Below are positions 22,604-31,194 of a stretch of 64,000 nt of DNA, in pieces. The position numbers and the translations under genes were made by a program. The notes beneath the pieces were generated by a model. That model saw only the letters and a list, made by a program, of their open reading frames with translations. It had not been told where the DNA came from and did not search any database. Numbering within the stretch: position 1 is the first letter of the stretch; the number at the start of each line of letters is the position of its first letter. The stretch spans positions 1 to 64,000 of IMG/VR virus record IMGVR_UViG_3300032241_002336; one strand, written 5' to 3'. Source of the stretch: a virus.

Positions 22604-23428
22604 TTATTCATTTATTAATGAATATAGATCATGAGAATTATGACGCAACTTTCTTAGACTTTTTTCTTTTATTTGTCTTATTCTTTCTTTTGTTAAATCA
22701 TATTTTTCACCAATTGCTTCAAGCGTCATTGGTTCAGAATCCCTATTAATACCATAATAAGATTGAATTATATCTCTTTCTCTTTCATCCAATATAGATA
22801 ATGTCGTATTTAGTTGATTTTTTATTCTATCATCTATTATTGATTCTTCCTCTTCATCAGAAGAAATTAAATCAATAATTTCATCACCATCTTCATTAAT
22901 AATATCATTCAATGATGAGCATTTTGGAAAACTATATAATTCAATTGGTTCATTATTGTCATCGAATAAATCACCATATATTGGCTCACGCTCATTTTCA
23001 TTTTCAAATTTTTCAATTTCTTTTTTTAAAAATGATATTTTATTAATTATATTTGCTGGTAATCTTACTGTTCTAGCATTCTCATTAAGACTCTGAATTA
23101 TGGATTGTTTAATCCACCAAACAGCATATGATATAAATCTAAATCCTCTAGTATGATCAAATCTACTAGCAGCTTTAACAAGACCATAGTTTCCCTCGCT
23201 TATTAAATCAGAAAGAGATAATCCTTGGTTCTGGTACTCTTTAGCAATGGAGACAACAAATTTTAAGTTCGCATTTATTAATTTTTCAATAGCTTTTTTA
23301 TCACCATTTTGTATTTCTTGAGCTAATGTTACTTCTTCATCTGGTGTTAATAAAATTGACTTTCTTACATCTTTAAAATACTTTGATAAACTATCTTGGC
23401 CATTCGAAATTACATTCTTTTTAATCAT
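22604..23428 (-). CDS. Sigma-70 family RNA polymerase sigma factor
   Basis: 274 residues. Region 1.2 (LTPDEEVTLAQEIQNGDKKA) and region 2 with NLKFVVSIAKEYQNQGLSLS, GLVKAASRFDHTRGFRFISY and WWIKQSIIQ (the core-binding and -10 recognition helices) are plain. Region 3 is short. Region 4 holds TLEAIGEKYDLTKERIRQIK at ~234-253, the -35 helix-turn-helix. It resembles primary Bacteroidota sigma factors but lacks a long region 1.1. It probably redirects host RNA polymerase to a subset of phage promoters. It has its own host-type promoter upstream. Confidence 0.95.
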   Translation of the reverse strand: MIKKNVISNGQDSLSKYFKDVRKSILLTPDEEVTLAQEIQNGDKKAIEKLINANLKFVVSIAKEYQNQGLSLSDLISEGNYGLVKAASRFDHTRGFRFISYAVWWIKQSIIQSLNENARTVRLPANIINKISFLKKEIEKFENENEREPIYGDLFDDNNEPIELYSFPKCSSLNDIINEDGDEIIDLISSDEEEESIIDDRIKNQLNTTLSILDERERDIIQSYYGINRDSEPMTLEAIGEKYDLTKERIRQIKEKSLRKLRHNSHDLYSLINE

Positions 23429-23474
23429 TTAAAACCTCATATTTGCATAAAATTGTTATTGTTCATAGAACATA

Positions 23475-23504
23475 CAAATATACTCAAAAAATGCTAAAAG
23501 TCAA
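23475..23504 (-). promoter_or_regulatory. Bacteroidota-type promoter of the sigma factor
   Basis: Minus-strand TTG, 19 nt, TATATTTG, ending ~47 nt upstream of the sigma ATG. Host polymerase should therefore express the phage sigma factor early. Confidence 0.75.
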
Positions 23505-23513
23505 GGTTTTAAC

Positions 23514-24032
23514 CTAGTTTATAGCTAATTTTTTTAATATTTTTTTATCGTATTCTGATAATTTACTCGGTCCTTTTTCTAATAATTTATTTAATAAAAT
23601 TTCTTTTTCTTCAGAACTCATTTCATCAATATCCTCTAGAGAAATTTTATTTTTTTGTGGCTTTTTTTCTTTTATGTTTTTGAAATTATGAACTATTGTT
23701 GAGGATGTTAATTCTTGTATTAAGTCTTCTGTTTTTTGCTTTAAAAAACCCTCGGATAAATTATCCAAAAAACCAAATAACCCCTTACTTATATCCTCTT
23801 TAAGAATATTAAAACCAGAGTAATCTTTATTTAAATCAAAAATTAAAAAATTGCGATTCATATTTTTAAAAAAATCAGTTAATTCACTTGGTTCAGCATT
23901 TGACATAAATGTCGCAATTAATATACCCTTAGCATCTAAAATATTGGGACCTTTTTCAGCAATACTAGTTATTTCCTTTATAACACCATCTGTCTCACCC
24001 ATAACAACAATACAATAATTTCTAAATTTCAT
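23514..24032 (-). CDS. Unknown protein downstream of gp46
   Basis: 172 residues. It starts with a beta-rich domain (NYCIVVMGETDGVIKEITSI) and ends in a charged helical tail (SSEEKEILLNKLLEKGPSKL). It is encoded one base after gp46, so it may work with the recombination nuclease, but no motif shows this. It ends in TAG; readthrough would add 10 residues. Confidence 0.6.
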   Translation of the reverse strand: MKFRNYCIVVMGETDGVIKEITSIAEKGPNILDAKGILIATFMSNAEPSELTDFFKNMNRNFLIFDLNKDYSGFNILKEDISKGLFGFLDNLSEGFLKQKTEDLIQELTSSTIVHNFKNIKEKKPQKNKISLEDIDEMSSEEKEILLNKLLEKGPSKLSEYDKKILKKLAIN

Positions 24033-24033
24033 A

Positions 24034-26388
24034 CTATTTTAACGTTAATTTGGATATATTATTTTCTTTTTCCACCGTAACGATATTATCGGACCAATCT
24101 TTTATAAGATCATTATGTGTAATTAAAAATACAATTTCATACATATTCTTAATTTTATCAAATAATGTTTTTATCTTTTCAAGATTTTCATTAGCCACTT
24201 TTCCTAAAACTTCATCAAATGTGATGAAATTTGGCATAGGTAGAGTGGATAATTTACCCAGAATACTTCTTAGTGTTAAACTAGCCGCAGTCTTTTCAAG
24301 ACCACTACCAGATTTTAATAATTTTGTTATTCCATCCTTATTTAAATGGAATTGAACATCATTCTTATCATCAATAAATATCTCAACCTCAAAATCAACA
24401 ACATCATCTAAAAGCCTCTGTAATTCAGAATTAATAATTGGTAATACAGATCTGAGTACTAATTTACTAATCCCCTTTTTACCAACCAAGTCTATGTATA
24501 TTTTATATATTTTTTCTAATTCTTCTTCTTTTTTTATTTCTTTAATTAGTTTTTGTTTTATAATTATTTCACTTTCATTATTTTTAATATCCTGAGTAAT
24601 AGTCTGAATTTTGGATAAAAGATTTTCTTTACTATGATTTGCGACACTTAATTTAGTCTTAACTATATTAACATCGGCATCAGCTCTTCTATTATGCTCT
24701 ATGGCTTCTTGATTTAATTTATATTTTTTTAAATCATTATTTTTTTCATAAATTTTATTCCTGAGGCCACTCATTTCTACTTCACCCCTATCTCTTTCAA
24801 GTTCAAGTTTATTTTTTTCATCTATATTTTTCTTAATACTATCAAGAGATTGTAATTCAGTAACAATAATTACCAATTCTTTATCTAAATCAATAATTTC
24901 TTTTTCAATTTTATGAATTCTTTTTTTATGTGTCTCTATGTGTTCAGTATTATCTACATCATCCAATTTTCTATTACACGCTTTACAAATACCACCATCT
25001 ATTAAATCCTTTATTGTAGCTTCTAATCGTTTAACTTCAGCTTTTTTAAATAAAATATTAGTAGTAACAGTATTTTTATTTTTTGTTAAATCATAATACC
25101 TATCCTCATTAAAAATAATATCTCCAAACTCAATAATTTTTAAATTGATATTATTTACCTTTTCTTTTATTTTTAACCCAGTACTAGTATATTCTTTTAT
25201 TTCCGATTCTAATTTTGATGGATTTAATGAAATTATGCTGACATCTATAGTTATTTTACTATTAAGAAGTCTATCATTCTCATTATTCAAATCCTCTATT
25301 TCCTTCTTAACTTCTTCTAAAGAAATATTTAATTTTTCTTTAGCATCATTGCCCATATTAATCTTCTCTTCATGATCCTGTATTTCATGCATAAGAGTAA
25401 CTACGTCATAATCATTTGATTTTTTCTTTTTATCAAATTCATTATACATTTTTCTAACAACAACTTCCTTCATCTCTATTACCTCAAGACCTATTAATCT
25501 AGTTAATATTTTACCACTCTCAGTTGTTGTTAGACCAATTAAATCATCTAAATTTTTTTCAGTAGCTAATACAAGCATTTCAAAATCCTTTTCGCTACCT
25601 ATGGTATTTCTTAGTTTAGCCGTTGTCTTTATTGCATCTTCATCATTTAATTGTTCTTCTTCACCATCTGGCAATAATTTAAAATAGTTAACTTTATTAG
25701 TAACAGTCCATCCGCCACCCTTTTTGGCGGTTCTTTTCATTCTGCGTTCTATGATTAACTCTTCGTCAGAAATATCGATCATTCCCCTAACTGTCAATTC
25801 ATTCTTATCTGAAAATGAATTAAATATTTCCTCATTCTTATCCGTCTTTGTTGTACTGCCATGTAATAAAAATTTTAAAGCATCAATGGTTAAAGATGTT
25901 TTCCCACCTTGATTTGCGGGTAATGAATTTACTACTGTAAGCCCCTTTAATTTATTAAACGGAAGATAATTTTTTTCACCAAAAGATAAAAAATTATCTA
26001 TCATAAGCCATCTTATAGCCCAACTTCTGTGTTGGATATCATTATTTTCTATATTTAATTCAGCATTAATTTTTTCATCAAGATTTATAATTCTATTAAA
26101 ATCAACAATCTTATTTTCTCTTTTAATCCATTCTTTCATGAGTTCACGCTGATAGTTCGTGTCCATGATATTTTCAATACTAGCACCATTAATTTCAATT
26201 ATATTGCCATTTTCGGTAATTTTTATTGGTCTATATATAACATCAATATTATTCTTATTAAACCCATATTTCTTTGCAAAATGGCTTCTAATCTTATTCT
26301 TAGCTTCTTTACTATAGTTTTCAGGGACATCGTCCCAATATACCTTTACCTTAGCGTATGGCGATAATTTAATATCAAGATTCTCCAT
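24034..26388 (-). CDS. gp46: gp46-like recombination endonuclease subunit (Rad50/SbcC family)
   Basis: 784 residues. The ATPase head starts with WLMIDNFLSFGEKNYLPF near 130, Walker A is ANQGGKTS at ~160, long coiled coils flank a zinc hook CKAC at ~469, the signature KSGSGLEKTAASL lies at ~690 and Walker B is FITFDEVLG at ~727. It pairs with gp47 to process DNA ends for recombination and replication. Odd: about 125 residues precede the usual ATPase start, an N-terminal extension not typical of T4 gp46. The extension carries no motif I know. The gene order gp47, small genes, gp46 supports the pairing. Confidence 0.93.
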   Translation of the reverse strand: MENLDIKLSPYAKVKVYWDDVPENYSKEAKNKIRSHFAKKYGFNKNNIDVIYRPIKITENGNIIEINGASIENIMDTNYQRELMKEWIKRENKIVDFNRIINLDEKINAELNIENNDIQHRSWAIRWLMIDNFLSFGEKNYLPFNKLKGLTVVNSLPANQGGKTSLTIDALKFLLHGSTTKTDKNEEIFNSFSDKNELTVRGMIDISDEELIIERRMKRTAKKGGGWTVTNKVNYFKLLPDGEEEQLNDEDAIKTTAKLRNTIGSEKDFEMLVLATEKNLDDLIGLTTTESGKILTRLIGLEVIEMKEVVVRKMYNEFDKKKKSNDYDVVTLMHEIQDHEEKINMGNDAKEKLNISLEEVKKEIEDLNNENDRLLNSKITIDVSIISLNPSKLESEIKEYTSTGLKIKEKVNNINLKIIEFGDIIFNEDRYYDLTKNKNTVTTNILFKKAEVKRLEATIKDLIDGGICKACNRKLDDVDNTEHIETHKKRIHKIEKEIIDLDKELVIIVTELQSLDSIKKNIDEKNKLELERDRGEVEMSGLRNKIYEKNNDLKKYKLNQEAIEHNRRADADVNIVKTKLSVANHSKENLLSKIQTITQDIKNNESEIIIKQKLIKEIKKEEELEKIYKIYIDLVGKKGISKLVLRSVLPIINSELQRLLDDVVDFEVEIFIDDKNDVQFHLNKDGITKLLKSGSGLEKTAASLTLRSILGKLSTLPMPNFITFDEVLGKVANENLEKIKTLFDKIKNMYEIVFLITHNDLIKDWSDNIVTVEKENNISKLTLK

Positions 26389-26674
26389 ATATATCTTTTA
26401 TTTTTTCTCTAATATCAATTTTTTTATTGAGTTCGATATTTTTATTCTTTTCTTCTAGTAATTCTTCATGTAACTTTTTAATTTCATCATCATTAGTGAT
26501 GACTTTTTCCACTACTTTTTCTATTATTTGAGCTTTAGGCGTTGCACCATATTTTTCAACGGTAAACCCTTGCTTTATCATTTTTAAAATAAAACTATCA
26601 ATATCTGTAATATTGTTTAACTTACAGTAATTAATTATTTCATTATTAAGTGCTTGTGGTATCTCCATATTCAT
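26375..26674 (-). CDS. Small coiled-coil protein between gp46 and gp47
   Basis: 99 residues. The N-terminal half (IPQALNNEIINYCKLNNITD) looks like a short helical domain; the C-terminal half is a Lys/Glu coiled coil (EEKNKNIELNKKIDIREKIK). It overlaps gp46 by 14 nt and the gene at 26646 by 29 nt, so all are co-translated. It may help the Rad50/Mre11-like complex, by position only. Confidence 0.6.
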   Translation of the reverse strand: MNMEIPQALNNEIINYCKLNNITDIDSFILKMIKQGFTVEKYGATPKAQIIEKVVEKVITNDDEIKKLHEELLEEKNKNIELNKKIDIREKIKDIYGES

Positions 26675-26912
26675 TAGAATTTAATACATCGTTTACGTCT
26701 TCCTGTGTCTGGTGAAATAGACAAATCTCTCTATCATTTTTATCAACATATAGAGCAATTATTGGTTTGTCAACACGATACATGACTTTATCATCATCTT
26801 TATCATTAGTGTTCTCAATGTCAAAATAACCAACTTCACCATTCACAACTGTGAAATCGTTCATTTCTTCTGGAAGATTATTAATAAAATCTTTTAATTC
26901 TTTTAGTGTCAT
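26646..26912 (-). CDS. Small acidic protein in the gp46/gp47 operon
   Basis: 88 residues. MTLKELKDFINNLPEEMNDF followed by VVNGEVGYFDIEN and YRVDKPIIALYVDKNDREIC resembles small phage proteins of unknown role. Its ATG overlaps the gp47 stop (ATGA). No catalytic motif. Confidence 0.6.
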   Translation of the reverse strand: MTLKELKDFINNLPEEMNDFTVVNGEVGYFDIENTNDKDDDKVMYRVDKPIIALYVDKNDREICLFHQTQEDVNDVLNSNEYGDTTST

Positions 26913-27733
26913 AAATTTGTAAGTATTTCTTTGTTATTATCTAAATCCTCTAGTGATTTAATTTTAAAATTATAAAAAGGATTATTATTGTTTACATTGT
27001 GTTCTGTAAAAGTTCTGTTTTCGACATCCCATAACAAATAACCATGATTTTTAACAGTCTCTCCAAAGTTCTGTTGTATTAGAGAACTTGGCATCATAAT
27101 GGGTATATTTTTTTTACCCTGTTTTAAAGTAAACCCACCTCTTTTATGTATGTCACCACATAATACCATATCGCAATCTTCAAATATTTCTAATTCAGCA
27201 CCATTTTCAATAATATATCCTATATCAGTTTTTAGTCCTATAATTGGCCCATGAAATAATCCAATATATGTTTTATCATCGCCAAATTCTTGTCTCGCAC
27301 TTTCAATATTTGGTCTGCTATTTTCTTCAAAAATACTATATACACACCATACAATATTATCATCTAAATAACACCTACTTTCTTTGAAAAAATTAATATC
27401 ACTATTTGGTAAAAATTGGACCATGGGTGTTATGCTATCAACACGATCTTTATTATTCTCCAATAAATCATGATTTCCAGCTATAATAATAACTGGACCT
27501 ATTTCTTCTAATTTTCTTAGAAACCAAGTTCCTAAGATTAATTGTTCATTTGAAATGATAATTTTTTGATGTACCAAATCACCAACTAATACTATCCTAA
27601 TTTCTTCTCTTTTATAATCCTTGAGTTGGTTTTTCAATTGATTTAAAAAAGTAATAAAAACCTCTTTATATTCATCATGTAATCTATATGTACGTATATG
27701 AATATCGGCCAGGTGAACACAAATTCTTATCAT
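26909..27733 (-). CDS. gp47: gp47-like recombination nuclease subunit (Mre11/SbcD family)
   Basis: 274 residues. All metallophosphoesterase motifs are present: HLADIHIR (D10, H12), VLVGDLVH at ~48-55, IIIAGNHDLLEN at ~85, GLFHGP at ~165 and VLCGDIHKRGG near 200. It forms the nuclease partner of gp46. It is the first gene of the operon, behind a clear promoter, and lies divergent from the plus-strand gene at 27813. Confidence 0.94.
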   Translation of the reverse strand: MIRICVHLADIHIRTYRLHDEYKEVFITFLNQLKNQLKDYKREEIRIVLVGDLVHQKIIISNEQLILGTWFLRKLEEIGPVIIIAGNHDLLENNKDRVDSITPMVQFLPNSDINFFKESRCYLDDNIVWCVYSIFEENSRPNIESARQEFGDDKTYIGLFHGPIIGLKTDIGYIIENGAELEIFEDCDMVLCGDIHKRGGFTLKQGKKNIPIMMPSSLIQQNFGETVKNHGYLLWDVENRTFTEHNVNNNNPFYNFKIKSLEDLDNNKEILTNL

Positions 27734-27749
27734 AAGAAAAATTTTAATA

Positions 27750-27780
27750 CAAATATACCAATTAATGTAATCATTTGCAA
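27750..27780 (-). promoter_or_regulatory. Bacteroidota-type promoter of the gp47-gp46 operon
   Basis: Minus-strand TTG, 20 nt, TATATTTG, ending 17 nt upstream of the gp47 ATG. Confidence 0.75.
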
Positions 27781-27812
27781 CTAATTAAAATATTTATTTT
27801 TATAATAAACTT

Positions 27813-28733
27813 ATGAAAATTTGGATTAAACAAAAATTAAGGGAAAATTTAGAAGGGGGGTGGAAAAATAACGCATTAGCCGCTATTTTAACCGTTTCTA
27901 ATTTATTTGGCAATGCTAAGGCTTCTGGTACTAATCCTGAACCAAATGTTGGTATTTCAAAAAAAATTGTAAATAATTCGTTTACATTGAATATAACTAA
28001 TGCTTTTGCTAGCGGAAAATATAATTTTCATGAAAAGGAGATCGGTGTTTTACAGTCTGAATTAAAAAAATTTGGTTTTTTAATAGAAAAAAATCCAAAT
28101 ACAAACATACTCGTAGAAATTGTTTCAAGTGAATCTCAAGTACCAAACTATGATAATGAAATAGGGACCAATATTAAATTGGATGTTGGCATATTAGCCC
28201 AAAAAAGAACCAATACAGCTAAATTTGCTATCTTAAAATTTATTGAGGATTTAAAAAATAAAAACGTATTTAGGGGTGGTCTTAAATTTACGGAACCTGT
28301 AATTAAAATTGGTAATGTTAAATGGGACCCCAAACTTGGTAAAGATAACCCAGTATACACTAAAGATCAATTTGTAAAAGTACATATAAAATTTGTACCA
28401 ATTAAAGATACAATTAATACTATTGATTTTAGCGCATATTCAGATAGGGGTGAAGTAATACGTTTGGGTAACAATACTTGGGGTATGATTTTCTATCCAA
28501 CTAGAAAATCAAATACTGATACAGCTTCTGGTAATTTAAACACAGCATATCAAGATGTTTTATTAAAAACTGTAAAACCAAACACACCATTAAGAGGCCT
28601 TAAAGATGAAAAAAATGTTTATTTAGATACATATCTCATACCATCAGAATGGTGGAATAAAAATGTCTCTAATAATACATTGACACCAGAACTTGTTAAA
28701 GTAATAACGAGTACTCCTGAATGGAAAAAATAA
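27813..28733 (+). CDS. Possible OmpA-like virion or secreted protein
   Basis: 306 residues on the plus strand. It opens MKIWIKQKLRENLEGGW, closely like the start of the gene at 3031, then a short Ala-rich helix. Residues ~75-190 (FHEKEIGVLQSELKKFGFLI ... VEIVSSESQVPN ... GILAQKRTNTAKFAILKFI) have the beta-alpha pattern of OmpA-like peptidoglycan-binding domains, with SSESQVPN where OmpA has its Asp/Arg site. The C-terminal part is beta-rich and unassigned. A head-targeting or secreted leader is possible. It is flanked by replication genes but oriented against them. Confidence 0.5.
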   Translation: MKIWIKQKLRENLEGGWKNNALAAILTVSNLFGNAKASGTNPEPNVGISKKIVNNSFTLNITNAFASGKYNFHEKEIGVLQSELKKFGFLIEKNPNTNILVEIVSSESQVPNYDNEIGTNIKLDVGILAQKRTNTAKFAILKFIEDLKNKNVFRGGLKFTEPVIKIGNVKWDPKLGKDNPVYTKDQFVKVHIKFVPIKDTINTIDFSAYSDRGEVIRLGNNTWGMIFYPTRKSNTDTASGNLNTAYQDVLLKTVKPNTPLRGLKDEKNVYLDTYLIPSEWWNKNVSNNTLTPELVKVITSTPEWKK

Positions 28734-28736
28734 AAA

Positions 28737-29495
28737 TTATTTATACTGTGTATTGTATTTATGTATTTCCATTAATTTTTTAGCCTCATGTTTTAGATAC
28801 ATGACTTGAATTTTAGTAAATGATTCAATTGCTTTATCCCAATACATAATAAATATTTGTCTACATTTTCGACCAGTCTCCATTTCATACATTAACGCAT
28901 ATATACTCAATTGTATTGTATATATTGACCATTGACAGTTTTGAAGATGGTCAAATGGTTTTAATAATGTCTCAAATCCATATGGATTATAATAATTAAA
29001 AACTCTATTCGTTTTATAATCCCCGACATCAAAAAATTTATCATCAATATCTATAATTAAATCGCTCATTCCAGCTAATTCAAATTCTTCGGAAAACATG
29101 ATTCTTTCTGGATGTATTCTTATACCCTCATCAATATTTAATTTATTATATTCGTCTATTACCTTCTTAGCTAATTCATCCTTAGGAAACCACCATTTAT
29201 TAGCTTTTAAATATGTCTCCATGATGTCATGAACCTTGCTACCATAGATATTTGCCTCATCGTTTAACATCTGCCAATAGTCTAATATTTGCGTTACACT
29301 CATTTGAATATATTTCGGATCTTTGACTTCATCCAATTGATTGAATATAGCCTCTGCCACAGCAGGGGCATCAAAATGAGGTTCAATACTAGAAATAGTC
29401 TTAGTAACAGAACTATATTTTTTTCCTGTAATTTTATGAATATATGTATGGGAAATTGGCTCTAAATATACGGGTGAAACTTCTTCTGCTAACAT
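28737..29495 (-). CDS. RecB/Cas4-like PD-(D/E)XK nuclease
   Basis: 252 residues. KVHDIMETYLKA at ~83-94 is the N-terminal helix motif. FELAGMSDLIIDIDDKFFDV then DYKTN at ~145-163 gives the D...D-x-K site, and QLSIYALMYEMETGRKC at ~193-209 is the conserved Q-x-x-x-Y helix. RecB-family nucleases of this size degrade or trim DNA ends in phages. It lies in the replication/recombination block just before the primase gene and converges with the plus-strand gene at 28733. Confidence 0.85.
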   Translation of the reverse strand: MLAEEVSPVYLEPISHTYIHKITGKKYSSVTKTISSIEPHFDAPAVAEAIFNQLDEVKDPKYIQMSVTQILDYWQMLNDEANIYGSKVHDIMETYLKANKWWFPKDELAKKVIDEYNKLNIDEGIRIHPERIMFSEEFELAGMSDLIIDIDDKFFDVGDYKTNRVFNYYNPYGFETLLKPFDHLQNCQWSIYTIQLSIYALMYEMETGRKCRQIFIMYWDKAIESFTKIQVMYLKHEAKKLMEIHKYNTQYK

Positions 29496-29525
29496 AATTT
29501 TTAATACAAATCTACAAAATTAATT

Positions 29526-30473
29526 CTAATAAAATACTGTTTTTTTTATTTTTTTTATATTATGTAAGTAATGTACAATTCCACTACTATTCCATTTTTC
29601 AAAAATTAAACTTGGGTCATACCCATCTGGTAATTTACAAATTCTAATACGACCAGATAAATCCCCAAAATCTAATTTAAAATATAATTTTTTAGCATCC
29701 TCATAAGCATCATTATCCAATAGTATAACAATATTGGACTTAGCGTTTTCATATAATTTATATAATAATATATCTGGAATATTTTTGCCTAATAAAGGTA
29801 TGGAGTTTGGAACAACAATGTGATCAAAAACACCTTCCACTAAATAAATTGTTGCGTCCCAATTTATTTTATATTCATTAAAAATAATATCCTGTTTTGA
29901 GGCATCTGGATTTAAATATTTTAACTTTGTAAATTGTTTATCAAACCATCTAGCTATAAAATAATTTAAAAATCCTTCTTCATTATATGAAGGAATTATA
30001 ATACGATTATGATATCTTCCAACAGTTGTATAACCAATATCAAATTGAGATATAATTCTGGAATTTATACCACGTTGTGTCAAATAATACATGGCACGAT
30101 TATATTTAAAATCTCTTGAATTACAATCTTTTAACAATTTAAATCCATCTGGAAGTGCAAGTATTTTAAAATTATCTCTTTCTTCTAATATTTTTTCAGG
30201 CTGTAATAATCTATAATTTGATAGAATTTTATTATTACCAAATCTCTTAATTAATTTAGTAATACTGCCATGCATATCATTGGTATCTTTGCAGACCCAA
30301 CAATTAAAAACATCTTTATAATAATTTAATTCAAGATTTCCCTTACCATCACCCTCAGGCATACCCTTCTCAGCTGAACAACTCGGACAATCCCATTTGC
30401 ATTGACCAGAGTCTTCATTATGTCCTCTACACTCGCCTAAAAAACTTTCTAAAATATTTATTATATTCGTCAC
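29526..30473 (-). CDS. DnaG-like primase (zinc-finger plus TOPRIM)
   Basis: 315 residues. The N-terminus has a Cys/His-rich zinc site (C15, H18, C25, C29, C32, then CWVC at ~58-61) larger than the classic CHC2 finger. The TOPRIM part shows YLVEGVFDHI at ~208-217 and IVILLDNDAYEDAKKLY at ~247-263 with the acidic metal ligands. It makes RNA primers for lagging-strand synthesis, like T4 gp61. No helicase is visible in the window. The extra Cys/His residues in the zinc region are unusual. Confidence 0.8.
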   Translation of the reverse strand: MTNIINILESFLGECRGHNEDSGQCKWDCPSCSAEKGMPEGDGKGNLELNYYKDVFNCWVCKDTNDMHGSITKLIKRFGNNKILSNYRLLQPEKILEERDNFKILALPDGFKLLKDCNSRDFKYNRAMYYLTQRGINSRIISQFDIGYTTVGRYHNRIIIPSYNEEGFLNYFIARWFDKQFTKLKYLNPDASKQDIIFNEYKINWDATIYLVEGVFDHIVVPNSIPLLGKNIPDILLYKLYENAKSNIVILLDNDAYEDAKKLYFKLDFGDLSGRIRICKLPDGYDPSLIFEKWNSSGIVHYLHNIKKIKKTVFY

Positions 30474-30498
30474 AAGACAAATATACTAAAAATAAAAA

Positions 30499-31149
30499 TT
30501 ATTTCCAGTAATTATTTTTTTTCATGTATCCAACAACTGAACAATACGCATCAGCGCAATCAAAGTTTTCTTTTTTAAGTTTATTCTTTTTATCATAAAA
30601 CCAACTAATTTGAGGCTCTAAATCGGATACTAACTCCCAGATAATCATTTTTTTATCAGCATCAAAATCATATGCCCCAAATAATACTGGTTCACTTTTG
30701 GCTATTTCCTTTTCATTACGAGGTGAGCCGTCTTTTTTAAACTTTCTGACACTAATTAATTCTGGGAAAGCATATTTTCTAGCATCATGAGAGGAAATAA
30801 AATCAGGTACTATATTAAGTGTTTCGTAAACACTTCTGGCAATCATACCATTAAATCTAAGAAGTGTTGCTATTGTATAAACATTATTAGATTGTAATAA
30901 TGGCTCTTCAATTATTACCCTATTAATACCAACATCAGCATAATCATTGAGAAATTCTTTCTCAAAAATACGAGCTTTTTCGAATAATTCTTCTAATTTT
31001 TTTTCTGGTTCTGGTTTGACTTTGGGGCTGACGTGATGTAATAATTTTAAATCTCCAACACCATTTTTATCCTCAAATAAAGCAATTCCAATTGTTTTTG
31101 TTGAAATGTCAAGCCCTAGAACTAAATTACTTTCATTATCTTTATCCAT
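30499..31149 (-). CDS. RuvC-like Holliday junction resolvase
   Basis: 216 residues with an RNase H-like fold. LVLGLDISTKTIGIALFED places the first acidic residue at D14, VIIEEPLLQSNN the second near 84, and FDCADAYCSVVGY near 196 the last pair. Phage RuvC-like enzymes resolve branched DNA before packaging. It sits directly upstream of the primase gene in the replication block. Confidence 0.85.
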   Translation of the reverse strand: MDKDNESNLVLGLDISTKTIGIALFEDKNGVGDLKLLHHVSPKVKPEPEKKLEELFEKARIFEKEFLNDYADVGINRVIIEEPLLQSNNVYTIATLLRFNGMIARSVYETLNIVPDFISSHDARKYAFPELISVRKFKKDGSPRNEKEIAKSEPVLFGAYDFDADKKMIIWELVSDLEPQISWFYDKKNKLKKENFDCADAYCSVVGYMKKNNYWK

Positions 31150-31194
31150 AAGTTTTTAAACATAATATAAAAACAATATATAAAAAATAAAGTC

